From DASYLJ01 sp964432595 (GTDB lineage: Bacteria > Desulfobacterota > Binatia > DP-6): a DNA stretch of 64,000 nt. Positions within the stretch are counted from its first letter, which is position 1. Every line of letters starts with the position of its first letter. The notes under the pieces are model-generated. The model saw nothing but the letters and a program-made list of their open reading frames with translations, was not told the DNA's origin and made no database searches. Below are positions 35,090 to 43,586 of this stretch, piece after piece. The position numbers and the translations under genes were made by a program. The stretch spans positions 1 to 64,000 of the forward strand of contig CAYSOF010000010.1 in NCBI GenBank assembly GCA_964432595.1, written 5' to 3'.

Positions 35090-36406
35090 GTGACCGTGCG
35101 CGCACTCGCGGCGCTGGCCGTGCTGCTCCCCGCCATCGTCGCCGGCGCGGCCCCGCCCGGGACCACGTGGATGCAGCCGCCGGCCGGCGACACGTCGGAC
35201 AGCTGGGGCGTCCTCGCGGCGGGCCGCGAGTTCGGCACGCGGCGGCTCCGCAGCGCGCAGACGCTCACCGGCGACTGGGGCGGCGCTCGCCATTGGCTCG
35301 AAGAGCGCGGGCTCGCGGTGGCCGCGTCCTACACGCTCGAAGCGGCCGGCAATCCCGTCGGCGGCGAGACGCACCGCGCGCGCTACACGCACAACGTCGG
35401 GCTCGCGGTGTTCGCGGATCTCGAGCAGCTGCTCTTCCTGCCGCGCACCACGTTCATGGCGTCCATGTCGAACCGCGCGGGCAACAGCCTGTCGCGCGAC
35501 ATTCCCAACGAGTTCGCGGTGCAGCAGATCTACGGCGGGCAGACGACGCGCCTCGTGGTCGTCGCCGTGCGGACGCGCCTCCTGGACGACCACCTCGACC
35601 TCGTCGCGGGACGGCTGAACGCGCTCGACGACTTCGTCGCCTCGCCGCTCTACTGCTACGCACAGAACCTCGGGCTCTGCGGCAATCCGCTGAGTGTGCC
35701 CATCGACGTGTCGGTGCCGAGCTATCCGAACACGGCGTGGGGCGCGCGCGGGCGCTGGTGGCTCACCGACGCGGTGTACGCGATGACCGGCGTGTACAAC
35801 ACGTACGCGCCGTTCCGGGCGAACCGTTTCCACGGCGTCGACTTCACGATCCACGAGGACAGCGGTCTCGCCAGCATGAACGAGCTCGGCTGGCGGCCCG
35901 AGATCGCCCCCGGACTGCGCGGCAACTACAAAGTCGGCGGCTGGTACGACACGCTCCAGCACCGCGAGTACCGCACGGGCCGGCAGTCGCCGAACGGGTG
36001 GGGCCTCTATGCGGCGTTCGACCAGCGCCTGCTGCCGAAGCGCGGGCCGCATGGGCTCGGGATCACGCCGTTCGTCGCGTTCTCGTGGGCGCCGCCCGAC
36101 GTCAACGAGCAGGAGTGGTTCGTGGACGGCGGCGTGCTGTGGGAGGGGCCGGTCCCGGGACGGCCGAACGACGTGGTGGGCCTCTTCGGCGTCTACGGCC
36201 GCACCAGCCGCGATCTGCGCCGCGCCCAGCGGGCGGGCGGCATGCCCGGCCAGACCTACGAAGCGATCCTCGAGGTCAACTACCGGATCGACGTCTTCCC
36301 CTGGCTCTACGTCCAGCCGGACCTGCAGGGGGTCATCAACCCGAACGGCACCGGACGGGTCGACGACGCGCTCGTCCTCGCGGTACAGGTGGGCGTGGCG
36401 CTGTAG
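35090..36406 (+). CDS. OprB-family carbohydrate-type porin
   Basis: A 438-residue outer-membrane beta-barrel with a signal peptide (MTVRALAALAVLLPAIVAGA). Family markers: LTGDWGGARHWLEERGLAVA near residue 60, repeated aromatic strands, GWGLYAAFDQRLLP, and the C-terminal YVQPDLQGVINPNGTGRV block. OprB porins admit sugars or other small solutes. It supports a diderm envelope. A purine-rich stretch (GGGGGGG) precedes the GTG start. Confidence 0.9.
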   Translation: MTVRALAALAVLLPAIVAGAAPPGTTWMQPPAGDTSDSWGVLAAGREFGTRRLRSAQTLTGDWGGARHWLEERGLAVAASYTLEAAGNPVGGETHRARYTHNVGLAVFADLEQLLFLPRTTFMASMSNRAGNSLSRDIPNEFAVQQIYGGQTTRLVVVAVRTRLLDDHLDLVAGRLNALDDFVASPLYCYAQNLGLCGNPLSVPIDVSVPSYPNTAWGARGRWWLTDAVYAMTGVYNTYAPFRANRFHGVDFTIHEDSGLASMNELGWRPEIAPGLRGNYKVGGWYDTLQHREYRTGRQSPNGWGLYAAFDQRLLPKRGPHGLGITPFVAFSWAPPDVNEQEWFVDGGVLWEGPVPGRPNDVVGLFGVYGRTSRDLRRAQRAGGMPGQTYEAILEVNYRIDVFPWLYVQPDLQGVINPNGTGRVDDALVLAVQVGVAL

Positions 36407-36420
36407 CCCGACACCCGCAC

Positions 36421-36427
36421 AAGGAGG
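36421..36427 (+). promoter_or_regulatory. Strong Shine-Dalgarno for the EthD gene
   Basis: AAGGAGG six bases before the GTG at 36434 fixes that start. Strong sites like this are the exception in the window and mark genes that have a leader. Confidence 0.7.
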
Positions 36428-36433
36428 GTCCGC

Positions 36434-36808
36434 GTGGTCAAGCTGGTCTTCTGCCTCCGTCGTCTCCCGCACCTGTCGCGGGAGGCGTTCCAGCGCTACT
36501 GGCTCGACACGCACGGCCCGCTCGTCCGTAGCCACGCGACGACGCTGCGCATCCGCCGCTACGTCCAGCTGCACACGCTCGAGACGCCGGTGAACGCGAT
36601 GCTGCAGCAGAGCCGCGACACGCCCGCGGCGTACGACGGCATCGCCGAGCTCTGGTGGGACAGCGTGGAGGACCTCATGGCGAGCACGGCCAGCGATGCG
36701 GGCCGCGCGGCGTCGCAGGCGCTCCTCGACGACGAACGCCGCTTCATCGACCTCCAACAGTCGCCGCTCTGGATCGCCGAGGAGCATACCGTGATCGGAG
36801 GCGCGTGA
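36434..36808 (+). CDS. EthD domain protein
   Basis: A 124-residue ferredoxin-like dimeric alpha/beta-barrel protein of the EthD family (MVKLVFCLRRLPHLSREAFQ, YWLDTHGPLV, YDGIAELWWDSVEDL, LDDERRFIDLQQSPLWIAEE). EthD proteins accompany ether- or polyketide-modifying enzymes in several catabolic clusters. The gene overlaps the next by one base (TGATG), so EthD and the thioredoxin-fold protein are probably coexpressed. Confidence 0.85.
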   Translation: MVKLVFCLRRLPHLSREAFQRYWLDTHGPLVRSHATTLRIRRYVQLHTLETPVNAMLQQSRDTPAAYDGIAELWWDSVEDLMASTASDAGRAASQALLDDERRFIDLQQSPLWIAEEHTVIGGA

Positions 36809-37425
36809 TGTCGGCGCCGGTCCACGTCATCGTCTGGTCCGACTACCTCTGCCCGTGGTGCTACGTGGCCGAGCACCGCCTGGAGCGCGTCCTCGCGCAG
36901 TACGGCGACGACGTGCGGCTCGAGTGGCGCACCTATCTGCTGCGCCCGCAGCCCGATCCGTCGCGCACGCTCGACCAGTTTCGCCGCTACACGCAGTCAT
37001 GGCTGCGGCCCGCCGCGGAATGCGACGCGCCGCGCTTCGAGCCCTGGCACAGCGACGCGGGCCCGCCGTCGCACAGCGTGCCGCCGCACCTCGTCGCGAA
37101 GGCGGCGGCGACGCTCGGTCCCGAGGCGTTCCGTCGCATGCACTGCCGCCTGCTCGAAGCGTACTTCACCGAGAGCCGCGACATCACCGACGCCGACACG
37201 CTCCTGGCGCTGTGGGCTGAGGCGGGGCTGCCGCCCGAGGACTTCGCCCGCGCCGGCGATCCCGGCGTGCTGCAGCAGGTGGTCGACGAGCACAACGCGG
37301 CCGTGACGCTCGGGCTGACCGGCGTGCCGGCCGTCATGCTGCGCGGCGGCGACGTGCCCGTGATGGGCGCGCTACCGAGCGAGACCTACCGGCGGTGGGT
37401 CGAGCGCGCGCTGGCGCGGTCGTAG
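36808..37425 (+). CDS. DsbA/FrnE-family thioredoxin-fold oxidoreductase
   Basis: A 205-residue DsbA-like protein with the redox site C15-P-W-C18 (WSDYLCPWCYVAEHRLE), the FrnE-type helical insertion and the cis-Pro loop in LTGVPAVMLRGG. There is no signal peptide, so it is cytoplasmic, like FrnE disulfide isomerases and 2-hydroxychromene-2-carboxylate isomerase relatives. Its 3' end overlaps the convergent SemiSWEET gene by 40 bases. Confidence 0.88.
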   Translation: MSAPVHVIVWSDYLCPWCYVAEHRLERVLAQYGDDVRLEWRTYLLRPQPDPSRTLDQFRRYTQSWLRPAAECDAPRFEPWHSDAGPPSHSVPPHLVAKAAATLGPEAFRRMHCRLLEAYFTESRDITDADTLLALWAEAGLPPEDFARAGDPGVLQQVVDEHNAAVTLGLTGVPAVMLRGGDVPVMGALPSETYRRWVERALARS

Positions 37426-37682
37426 CGGAGCTTCAGCACGAGCAGCGCGACGCTCTGCAGCAGCGTCACGACGTTCGCGACGACGATCGGCGTCGCGCGC
37501 ACGCGGAGGCCGTAGATCAGCCACAGCACGACGCCGGTGTTGAACGTCGCCAGCATCGCGAGCGACAGATCCTCGGTCGACCGCGTACGGACGACGCGGA
37601 TCAGCTGCGGCGCGAACGCGCCGGTGGTGAGCGTGGCGGCGGCCAGGCCGAGCAGGGTGGTGGCGGTGTCGACGTCGTGCAT
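37386..37682 (-). CDS. SemiSWEET-like (PQ-loop) transporter
   Basis: A 98-residue protein with three membrane segments (LLGLAAATLTTGAFAPQLIR, LAMLATFNTGVVLWLIYGL, IVVANVVTLLQSVALLVLKL). The PQ-loop FAPQLIRVVRTRSTEDLS and the NT/N positions of TM2-3 mark it as a SemiSWEET, which dimerises to form a sugar facilitator. ATG 37682 is preceded by a promoter-like element at the same spacing as other genes here. The longer upstream frame lacks sense. Confidence 0.88.
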   Translation of the reverse strand: MHDVDTATTLLGLAAATLTTGAFAPQLIRVVRTRSTEDLSLAMLATFNTGVVLWLIYGLRVRATPIVVANVVTLLQSVALLVLKLRYDRASARSTHRR

Positions 37683-37691
37683 CGGGCGGCG

Positions 37692-37720
37692 TCGTAGACG
37701 AACCGGTGCGACGTGTCGAA
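37692..37720 (-). promoter_or_regulatory. Candidate leaderless promoter of the SemiSWEET gene
   Basis: On the minus strand TTCGAC (37715-37720), 17-base spacer, CTACGA (37692-37697), then 9 bases to ATG 37682. A divergent TTGACT (37725-37730) may serve the GFA gene on the plus strand. Confidence 0.5.
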
Positions 37721-37758
37721 TCGCTTGACTGGCCGTCGCGCGGCGCCGACAACCGCGC

Positions 37759-38169
37759 ATGGCCGAGCTCGAGGGAGGATGTCACTGCGGCGCCGTGCGC
37801 TATCGCGCCGGCGGCCGGCTGTACGACGTCACGCACTGCCACTGCGTCGACTGCCGCCGCACCAGCGGGGCGGCGTTCGTCACCTGGTTCAGCGTCGCGA
37901 CGGCCGACCTCGTGTGGACGCGCGGAACGCCGGCGCGCCGTGCGTCGTCGCCCGGCGTCGAGCGGGCGTTCTGCGCGGCGTGCGGCACCGCGCTCACCTA
38001 TCAGCGCCGCGATCGCGCCGCCGAGGTCGACGTCACCGCCTGCAGCCTGGACGCGCCCGCCGCCGTGACGCCCGAGGATCACACCTGGACGCAGCAGCAG
38101 CTCGGCTGGGTCCGCCTGGCCGACGGCCTCCCGCGCCACGCGACGGCGCGCACACCGGTGCGGGCCTGA
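37759..38169 (+). CDS. GFA-family (glutathione-dependent formaldehyde-activating-like) protein
   Basis: A 136-residue zinc protein of the GFA/CENP-V family. Zinc ligands are in GGCHCGAVRY, THCHCVDCRRTSG and AFCAACGTALTYQ. Despite the family name, many members have unknown substrates and carbon-sulfur lyase activity is known for one. Coupled by TGATG to the glycosylase gene. Confidence 0.9.
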   Translation: MAELEGGCHCGAVRYRAGGRLYDVTHCHCVDCRRTSGAAFVTWFSVATADLVWTRGTPARRASSPGVERAFCAACGTALTYQRRDRAAEVDVTACSLDAPAAVTPEDHTWTQQQLGWVRLADGLPRHATARTPVRA

Positions 38170-38702
38170 TGGGGTACTGCGAGGTCGCGCCCGGCCATCC
38201 GTTCCACGGCCCCTATCACGACCGCGAGTACGGCTTCCCGCTCGCCGCCGACGACGCGCTGTTCGAGCGGCTCGTCCTCGAGATCAACCAGGCGGGTTTG
38301 TCGTGGCTCACCATCCTGACCAAGCGCGAGAACTTCCGCGCCGCGTACGACGGGTTCGACGTGGCGAAGGTCGCGCGCTACGGCGACCGGCAGCGGGCGC
38401 GTCTCCTCGCCGACGCCGGCATCATCCGCAACCGCCTCAAGGTGGACGCCGCGATCGAGAACGCGCAGCGCGTGCTGGCGCTACGCGCGTCGCACGGGTC
38501 GTTCGGGCGCTGGCTCGACGCGCATCACCCGCGGTCGAAGGCCGAGTGGGTGAAGCTCTTCAAGCGGACGTTTCGCTTCACCGGCGGCGAGATCACCGGC
38601 GAGTTCCTCATGAGCACGGGGTACCTGCCCGGCGCCCATGTGGCGTCGTGCCCGGTGTATGCGCGCGTGTTGCAGCGGAAGCCCCCATGGACGCGCGTGT
38701 GA
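38169..38702 (+). CDS. tag: DNA-3-methyladenine glycosylase I-like
   Basis: A 177-residue Tag-family glycosylase, which removes 3-methyladenine from DNA. YHDREYGFPLAADDALFERL, EINQAGLSWLTILTKRENFR, GIIRNRLKVDAAIENAQR and the C-terminal FMSTGYLPGAH..CPVY blocks are conserved. In E. coli Tag the zinc ligands are C4, H17, H175 and C179; here Cys4, His near 17 and Cys in SCPVYA are present. Start ATG shares its A with the GFA stop. Confidence 0.92.
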   Translation: MGYCEVAPGHPFHGPYHDREYGFPLAADDALFERLVLEINQAGLSWLTILTKRENFRAAYDGFDVAKVARYGDRQRARLLADAGIIRNRLKVDAAIENAQRVLALRASHGSFGRWLDAHHPRSKAEWVKLFKRTFRFTGGEITGEFLMSTGYLPGAHVASCPVYARVLQRKPPWTRV

Positions 38703-39190
38703 GCCTGCCGCCGCTGCCGCGGCGTGTGGAGTCCGATCCGTCGGCCGGCGAGGTGCGCCGCGTGCTCGCCGCCGCCGCGGCGCCGCTGTGGGCGCGCGGC
38801 GAGGTGGCCGTGCCGCGCCTGTCGCGCACGGCGGCGCTCGACGCGGCGCTGGTCCGCGCGCGTGGCACCGGCCGGCTGCGCCGCGGCCTCGACGACGCGG
38901 TGACGGCGTTGGACGCGCAGCGGAACGGCCTGCTGCCCGGGCAGGACGTGCGCGTGTCGCGGCTGCTCGTCTGCGCGGACGACGGCGCGGAGCGCTTCTA
39001 CCGCACGGTCGAGCGGACGCTGCGGGCGCACGCCCCACGCGTGCTGGCCGTCGTGCTCGACGCCGACGGCGCGACGTTCGGCCGCCTGCTGACCGGCGCC
39101 GATACGACGGTCCGCTGCGTGCTCGTCGAGCACAAGGACGCGGTGGCCGACGTGCTGCTGTCCCTTGCCTCGTCCGGGTCCGTCCCGTAA
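38687..39190 (+). CDS. Hypothetical cytoplasmic protein
   Basis: A 167-residue protein with no signal or membrane segment. The N-terminal half is helical and basic; the C-terminal half alternates short strands (RVSRLLVCADD, RVLAVVLDADGATFGRLL, TTVRCVLVEHKDAVADVLL), which suggests an alpha/beta fold. I do not recognise the family. ATG 38687 overlaps the tag gene by 16 bases; a GTG at 38699 would reduce that overlap to 4 bases and is equally possible. Confidence 0.65.
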   Translation: MDARVSLPPLPRRVESDPSAGEVRRVLAAAAAPLWARGEVAVPRLSRTAALDAALVRARGTGRLRRGLDDAVTALDAQRNGLLPGQDVRVSRLLVCADDGAERFYRTVERTLRAHAPRVLAVVLDADGATFGRLLTGADTTVRCVLVEHKDAVADVLLSLASSGSVP

Positions 39191-39193
39191 GCG
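39165..39193 (+). promoter_or_regulatory. Candidate leaderless promoter of the isomerase-like gene
   Basis: TTGCCT (39165-39170), 17-base spacer, TAAGCG (39188-39193), then 6 bases to ATG 39200. It lies inside the 3' end of the previous gene. Confidence 0.45.
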
Positions 39194-39199
39194 CAGGCC

Positions 39200-39814
39200 A
39201 TGCGGCCCCTCGAGTTCTGGTTCGAGTTCGCCAGTACGTACTCGTATCCCGCGGCGATGCGCGTCGAGCGGGTCGCGACCGACGCCGGCGTGCCGCTCGT
39301 CTGGAGACCGTTCCTGCTCGGCCCGATCTTCGGGCAGCAGGGCTGGAACGATTCGCCGTTCAACATCTATCCGGCCAAGGGCCGCTACATGTGGCGCGAC
39401 ATGGAGCGGATCTGCGGCGCGCTCGGCCTGCCGCTCGTGCGCCCGTCGCGCTTCCCGCGCAACGGCCTGCTCGCGGCGCGCATCGCCTCGATCGGTGCGG
39501 CCGAGCCCTGGGGGCCCGCCTTCGTGCGCGCCGTGTACACCGCGAACTTCGCCGAGGACCTCGACATCGCGAGCCCCGACGTCGTCGCCCAGCTGCTCGA
39601 TCGGGTCGGCCAGGAGCCGGTGGCGCTGCTCGAGCGGGCGCAGACGGCCGAGGTGAAGGACGGGCTACGCCGGCAAACCGAGCAGGCGATGGCGCTCGGC
39701 GTCTTCGGCGCCCCGACCTTCGTGTCGGGGGCCGAGCTCTTCTGGGGCAACGACCGGCTCGAGGACGCGCTCGTCTGGCATCGCGAGCGGCAGGGTTTGC
39801 CGGTCGCTGGGTAA
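39200..39814 (+). CDS. 2-hydroxychromene-2-carboxylate isomerase-like (DsbA fold)
   Basis: A 204-residue kappa-class GST/NahD-like protein (LEFWFEFASTYSYPAAMRVE, WRPFLLGPIFGQQGWNDSP, GVFGAPTFVSGAELFWGNDR). The CxxC of DsbA is replaced by Ser (FASTYSY), as expected for HCCA isomerases and GST kappa, which use glutathione. The natural substrate here need not be naphthalene-derived. It resembles but is not adjacent to the DsbA-like protein at 36808. Confidence 0.88.
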   Translation: MRPLEFWFEFASTYSYPAAMRVERVATDAGVPLVWRPFLLGPIFGQQGWNDSPFNIYPAKGRYMWRDMERICGALGLPLVRPSRFPRNGLLAARIASIGAAEPWGPAFVRAVYTANFAEDLDIASPDVVAQLLDRVGQEPVALLERAQTAEVKDGLRRQTEQAMALGVFGAPTFVSGAELFWGNDRLEDALVWHRERQGLPVAG

Positions 39815-39891
39815 CGTCTGCCGTCGCGCCAATCGTCCGGCGACGCAGCGGCCGGACCTTCGGCCTGGCACCGCACGTGCTGGAGCCCGCC

Positions 39892-40719
39892 ATGCGTCCC
39901 CAGGCGCTCGTGCGCGCGTTCCGTGCCTCCGGTCCGATCGGTCCCAGCACTCTCGCGGCCCTGGTCGTCACCGCGGCTGCGGGGTTCACCGGATTCCTCG
40001 ATCCCGCGTCGCTGCTGATCGTCCTCGGCGGCCCGCTGGCCGTCGCCGCCGCGACCTTTCCGCGCGCGCGCATCCGGCATGCGTGGGACGACCTGCGCGC
40101 CGCGCTCGTCGCGGACGACGACCCGGAGCCGCTCGTCGCCGCCGTGAAGCGGCTCGCCCGCGTGCACCGGCTGGAGGGAGCGCCGGCGCTCGAGCGCGCG
40201 ACGATCGGCCTGTCCGACCCGTTCCTCCGCCGCGCCGTCACGCTCGGCCTCGAGCTCGACCGGCGCGATGAGCACGTCGCCATGCTCTGCGCCGAGGCGC
40301 GTGCCCGCGTCGACGCGATCGAAGCGTCGCGCCAGGTGCTGGTGACGCTCGGGCGGCTCTGTCCGGCGTTCGGCCTGATCGGCACCCTGATCGGCCTGGC
40401 GTTGCTGCTGCGCGGCCTCGACGCGGCGAAGCTCGGCGACATCGGGCCCGGCCTCGGGATCGCCGTCATGACGACGCTCTATGGCGCGGTGCTGTCGAAC
40501 GTGGTCGTGCTGCCGCTGGCGACGCGGCTGCAGGCGTACATCGCACGCCGGACCACCGTGCTCGAGGCGACGATCGAGGGTGCGCTGCTGGTCCTGCGCG
40601 CGGAGTACCCGAGCCAGATCGATCGCGTGATGCGCGCACACCTGGGCCTCCCGCCCGCGCCGTCCGCGGCGGCGCCGCAGCGGGCGCCGATCGCGCTCCG
40701 CGAGGACCATGCGGCCTGA
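39892..40719 (+). CDS. MotA/TolQ/ExbB-type proton channel subunit
   Basis: A 275-residue MotA-like protein. Two N-terminal membrane segments (STLAALVVTAAAGFTGFLD, LLIVLGGPLAVAAATF), a cytoplasmic domain of about 100 residues, then two more (LGRLCPAFGLIGTLIGLALL, GLGIAVMTTLYGAVLSNVVV). The P-x-F-G-L-I-G-T-x-I-G block and TTLYGAVLSN are MotA hallmarks. No flagellar genes are in the window. The downstream MotB-like gene overlaps by 11 bases. Confidence 0.88.
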   Translation: MRPQALVRAFRASGPIGPSTLAALVVTAAAGFTGFLDPASLLIVLGGPLAVAAATFPRARIRHAWDDLRAALVADDDPEPLVAAVKRLARVHRLEGAPALERATIGLSDPFLRRAVTLGLELDRRDEHVAMLCAEARARVDAIEASRQVLVTLGRLCPAFGLIGTLIGLALLLRGLDAAKLGDIGPGLGIAVMTTLYGAVLSNVVVLPLATRLQAYIARRTTVLEATIEGALLVLRAEYPSQIDRVMRAHLGLPPAPSAAAPQRAPIALREDHAA

Positions 40720-41398
40720 CCTGCGCCGGCGCCTCGGCGCGCCGCCCGCGGCCGTCGCCGCCGAGACCGAGGACTACGGCTGGCTCGTGACGTTCAGCGA
40801 TCTCGTGCTGCAGCTGTTCGCGTTCGTCATCGTCTGCTCGGTGCTCGGCCAGGCGGTCCAGCCGAAGCCGGCGGCCGCGCCGCTGCCGCCGGCGCCCGTG
40901 GCGCGCGCGCTGCCCGCGCCGGTGGCTCGGCCGGCCGCGCCGCCGCGGCTGGACGTCGCCGCCGCCCGCCTGCGTGCCGCCGCGGCGGCATCGGTGCGGC
41001 CGGAGGCCGTGACGGTGAAGACCGGCGCGTCTGACGTCACGCTGTCGCTCGGCGAGGCGATCGGGTTCCCGTCGAACAGCGCGGACCTGCTCGACGCCGC
41101 GTCGCCGCTGCTCGACGAGGTGCGACGGCTCGCCGACGCGATGCCCGACCTCACGATCGCCGTCGAGGGGCACACCGACGACCGGCCGATCCAGGGCGGG
41201 CGCTACCGCTCGAACCTGGAGCTGTCCTTGGCGCGCGCGGCGCGCGTCGCCGAGGCGCTCGGCGAGGGCGACCCGTCGCTCCGCACCCGCATCGTCGCGA
41301 CGGGACGCGGCGAGCACCGGCCGATCGCGTCCAACGAGGACCCTGCCGGCCGCGCGCGGAATCGCCGCGTGGAGATCCGGCTGGTGCCGGGACACTGA
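40709..41398 (+). CDS. MotB/OmpA-domain stator-type protein
   Basis: A 229-residue MotB-like protein. The single membrane segment WLVTFSDLVLQLFAFVIV carries Asp31 at the position of the proton-carrying Asp32 of E. coli MotB. A Pro/Ala-rich linker (about 50-95) leads to an OmpA-like peptidoglycan-binding domain with VEGHTDDRPIQGGRYRSN and RVVEIRL-type ending (NRRVEIRLVPGH). With the MotA-like partner it should form an ion-driven stator, perhaps for gliding or envelope energisation rather than a flagellum. Confidence 0.9.
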   Translation: MRPDLRRRLGAPPAAVAAETEDYGWLVTFSDLVLQLFAFVIVCSVLGQAVQPKPAAAPLPPAPVARALPAPVARPAAPPRLDVAAARLRAAAAASVRPEAVTVKTGASDVTLSLGEAIGFPSNSADLLDAASPLLDEVRRLADAMPDLTIAVEGHTDDRPIQGGRYRSNLELSLARAARVAEALGEGDPSLRTRIVATGRGEHRPIASNEDPAGRARNRRVEIRLVPGH

Positions 41399-41451
41399 CG
41401 GTCGCGGCGGCCATGGTGGCCGGGCGATGACCCGCGGCAACCGCACGGCGC

Positions 41452-41480
41452 TTGCCGCGCGCGGGCCGCTGGGGCAGAAC
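41452..41480 (+). promoter_or_regulatory. Candidate leaderless promoter of the heptose epimerase gene
   Basis: TTGCCG (41452-41457), 17-base spacer, CAGAAC (41475-41480), then 8 bases to ATG 41489. Confidence 0.55.
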
Positions 41481-41488
41481 CCGCCCGC

Positions 41489-42493
41489 ATGACGCCCCCC
41501 CCGCATCGACTCGACGCCGGCCGCATCCTGGTCACCGGCGGGGCGGGGTTCATCGGCAGCGCCCTCGTCTGGACGCTGAACCAGCGCGGGCTCGACGACG
41601 TCGTCGTCACCGACGTCCTCGGGACGACCGACAAGTGGCGCAACCTCGTCCCGCTGCGCTTCCGCGACTACCTCGAGGCCGACGACCTCCTCGCGATGCT
41701 GCAGAAGACGCCGGCGTGGCTCGACGACGTGCGGACGGTCTTCCACCTGGGCGCGATCTCGGCGACGACGGAGCGCGACGCGTCGCTACTGATCCGCAAC
41801 AACGTGGACTACACGAAGGCGCTCGCGCAGTGGGCGCTCGGGCGCGACGTTCGCTTCGTGTACGCCTCGTCGGCCGCGACGTACGGCGACGGCTCGGCGG
41901 GCATGTCCGACGCCGCCGACCTCGGCACGCTGCGGCCGCGCAACGCCTACGGTTTCTCGAAGCACCAGTTCGACCGTTGGGCGCAGCGCCACCGCGTGCT
42001 CGAGCGCGCCGTCGGCCTCAAGTACTTCAACGTCTTCGGCCCGAACGAGGCCCACAAGGGCGACATGCGCAGCGTCGTCGCGAAGGCGTACGAGCAGATC
42101 GTCGCCGGCGGCCGGGTGCGGCTCTTCAAGAGCCATCGCCCGGACTACCGCGACGGCGAGCAGCGCCGCGACTTCGTCTACGTGAAGGACGCGGTCGCGA
42201 CGACGCTGCACCTCGCCGAGGCGCCGGCGGCGGGCCTGTACAACGTCGGCACCGGCACGGCGCACACGTGGCTCGAGCTGGTGACGCCGATCTTCGCGGC
42301 GCTCGGCCGCTCGGCCGCCATCGACTTCGTCGACATGCCGGAGGGCCTGCGCGCCGCCTACCAGTACCACACGCAGGCGGACGTCGATCGGCTGCGCGCG
42401 ACCGGCTGGTCGCAGGTGCCGACGCCGCTGGCGGACGCGGTGACCGAGTACGTGCGCGACTACCTGGTGCGCGATCGCCGCCTGGGCGACTGA
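41489..42493 (+). CDS. hldD: ADP-L-glycero-D-manno-heptose 6-epimerase
   Basis: A 334-residue extended SDR. ILVTGGAGFIGSALVWTLNQ is the NADP-binding Gly motif, VFHLGAISATTERD and YASSAATYGDG with the catalytic Tyr-Lys pair in NAYGFSKHQFDRW, KYFNVFGPNEAHKGDMRSVV and FKSHRPDYRDGEQRRDFVYV are the HldD-specific blocks. The product is the heptose for LPS inner core, which indicates an outer membrane with LPS. It lacks the rest of the heptose pathway nearby. Confidence 0.96.
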   Translation: MTPPPHRLDAGRILVTGGAGFIGSALVWTLNQRGLDDVVVTDVLGTTDKWRNLVPLRFRDYLEADDLLAMLQKTPAWLDDVRTVFHLGAISATTERDASLLIRNNVDYTKALAQWALGRDVRFVYASSAATYGDGSAGMSDAADLGTLRPRNAYGFSKHQFDRWAQRHRVLERAVGLKYFNVFGPNEAHKGDMRSVVAKAYEQIVAGGRVRLFKSHRPDYRDGEQRRDFVYVKDAVATTLHLAEAPAAGLYNVGTGTAHTWLELVTPIFAALGRSAAIDFVDMPEGLRAAYQYHTQADVDRLRATGWSQVPTPLADAVTEYVRDYLVRDRRLGD

Positions 42494-42564
42494 CCGCATT
42501 TTTCGTTTGACGGCCGTCTAGCGAGATGCGACGTCTCGGTCGACGTCTCCTCGGGGGTGCCGAC

Positions 42565-43572
42565 ATGCGACGCATGCGTTGGATCGTAGTCTCCGCCTTC
42601 CTGGTCTGCCTGGCCGGCGGCGCCGCCGCGGCCCATCATCCGCTCGACGACGCGTCGCTGACGATCACGCGCTCGCGCGCGGGCAAGATGAAGCTGACGT
42701 TCGTCGCGAAGGACCCGGCGTTCCTGTTCCCGGCCATCGGCTCGGCGGACGATCCCGGCACGGGCACCCCCGGCGGCCTGACGCTGCAGATTGCCTCGAC
42801 GGCGCAGCCGTCGGCCGTGACGATCACCGCTCCGCCGGGAGTCGGAAAGCCCGGATGGCGCGCCAAGGACGGCTCCCGCGACGCGCACGTCTACACGAAC
42901 CCGGACGCGGGCCCCGGACCGTTGCCGATCGAGACGGTCGTCCTGAAGCAGGGCAGCAGCATCAAGGTCGTCGCGAGATTCGTCCTGCTGAACATCGCGG
43001 GTCCGCAGGGGACGGTCGGTGTGCGCCTCACCACGGGCACGCACCAGCACTGCGCGTGGTTCGACGCGACGACCATCCGGAAGGACGAGGCGAACTACTT
43101 CAAGGCGAAAGGATCGTTCGCCGGCGCGCGCACCGACTGCCTGAACCTCCTGCCGCTGCCGCCGACCACGACGTCGACGTCCACTACGACCACGACGTCG
43201 CTGACGACGTCGCCCACCATCGCGTTTCCGCCGTGCGGCACCTACCCGCTCTGCGGCGGCACCTGCGGGCCCGGCGAGTATTGCCTCGAGATGATCGACT
43301 TCCTGGTCCCGGGGGCGTGGGCCTGCGAATGCATTCCGCCCGACGTCGAGCCGTGTCGCGCGGACGATTTTCCGACGTGCGACGGCCAGTGCAGCAACGG
43401 CGGCGTCTGCCAGGCGATCGACAATCACGGAACGCTGCTCTGCGGCTGCGTGTCCCCCACGGGGACGTGCGGTGGCACCACGGGAGCGTGCTCGGCCGGC
43501 CCGTGCCCGGCCGGCAGCGTTTGCACGGCGATGACGGTCATGGGTACCGAGGCCTGCGGCTGCAATCCCTGA
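42565..43572 (+). CDS. Secreted protein with Thr-rich linker and three Cys-rich repeats
   Basis: A 335-residue exported protein (signal RWIVVSAFLVCLAGGAAAAH). Residues about 22-190 form a beta-rich domain. A Thr/Ser linker (about 193-213) follows, then three units with pattern C-x5/7-C-x3/4-C-x5-C-x10/13-C-x-C (units start at CGTYPLC, CRADDFPTC and CGGTTGAC). The layout resembles cell-surface proteins with EGF-like, disulfide-stabilised ends. A GGGGG purine run precedes ATG 42565. A TTGACG box at 42507 lies upstream. Function unknown. Confidence 0.8.
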   Translation: MRRMRWIVVSAFLVCLAGGAAAAHHPLDDASLTITRSRAGKMKLTFVAKDPAFLFPAIGSADDPGTGTPGGLTLQIASTAQPSAVTITAPPGVGKPGWRAKDGSRDAHVYTNPDAGPGPLPIETVVLKQGSSIKVVARFVLLNIAGPQGTVGVRLTTGTHQHCAWFDATTIRKDEANYFKAKGSFAGARTDCLNLLPLPPTTTSTSTTTTTSLTTSPTIAFPPCGTYPLCGGTCGPGEYCLEMIDFLVPGAWACECIPPDVEPCRADDFPTCDGQCSNGGVCQAIDNHGTLLCGCVSPTGTCGGTTGACSAGPCPAGSVCTAMTVMGTEACGCNP

Positions 43573-43586
43573 GCGTCGCGTTTCGC

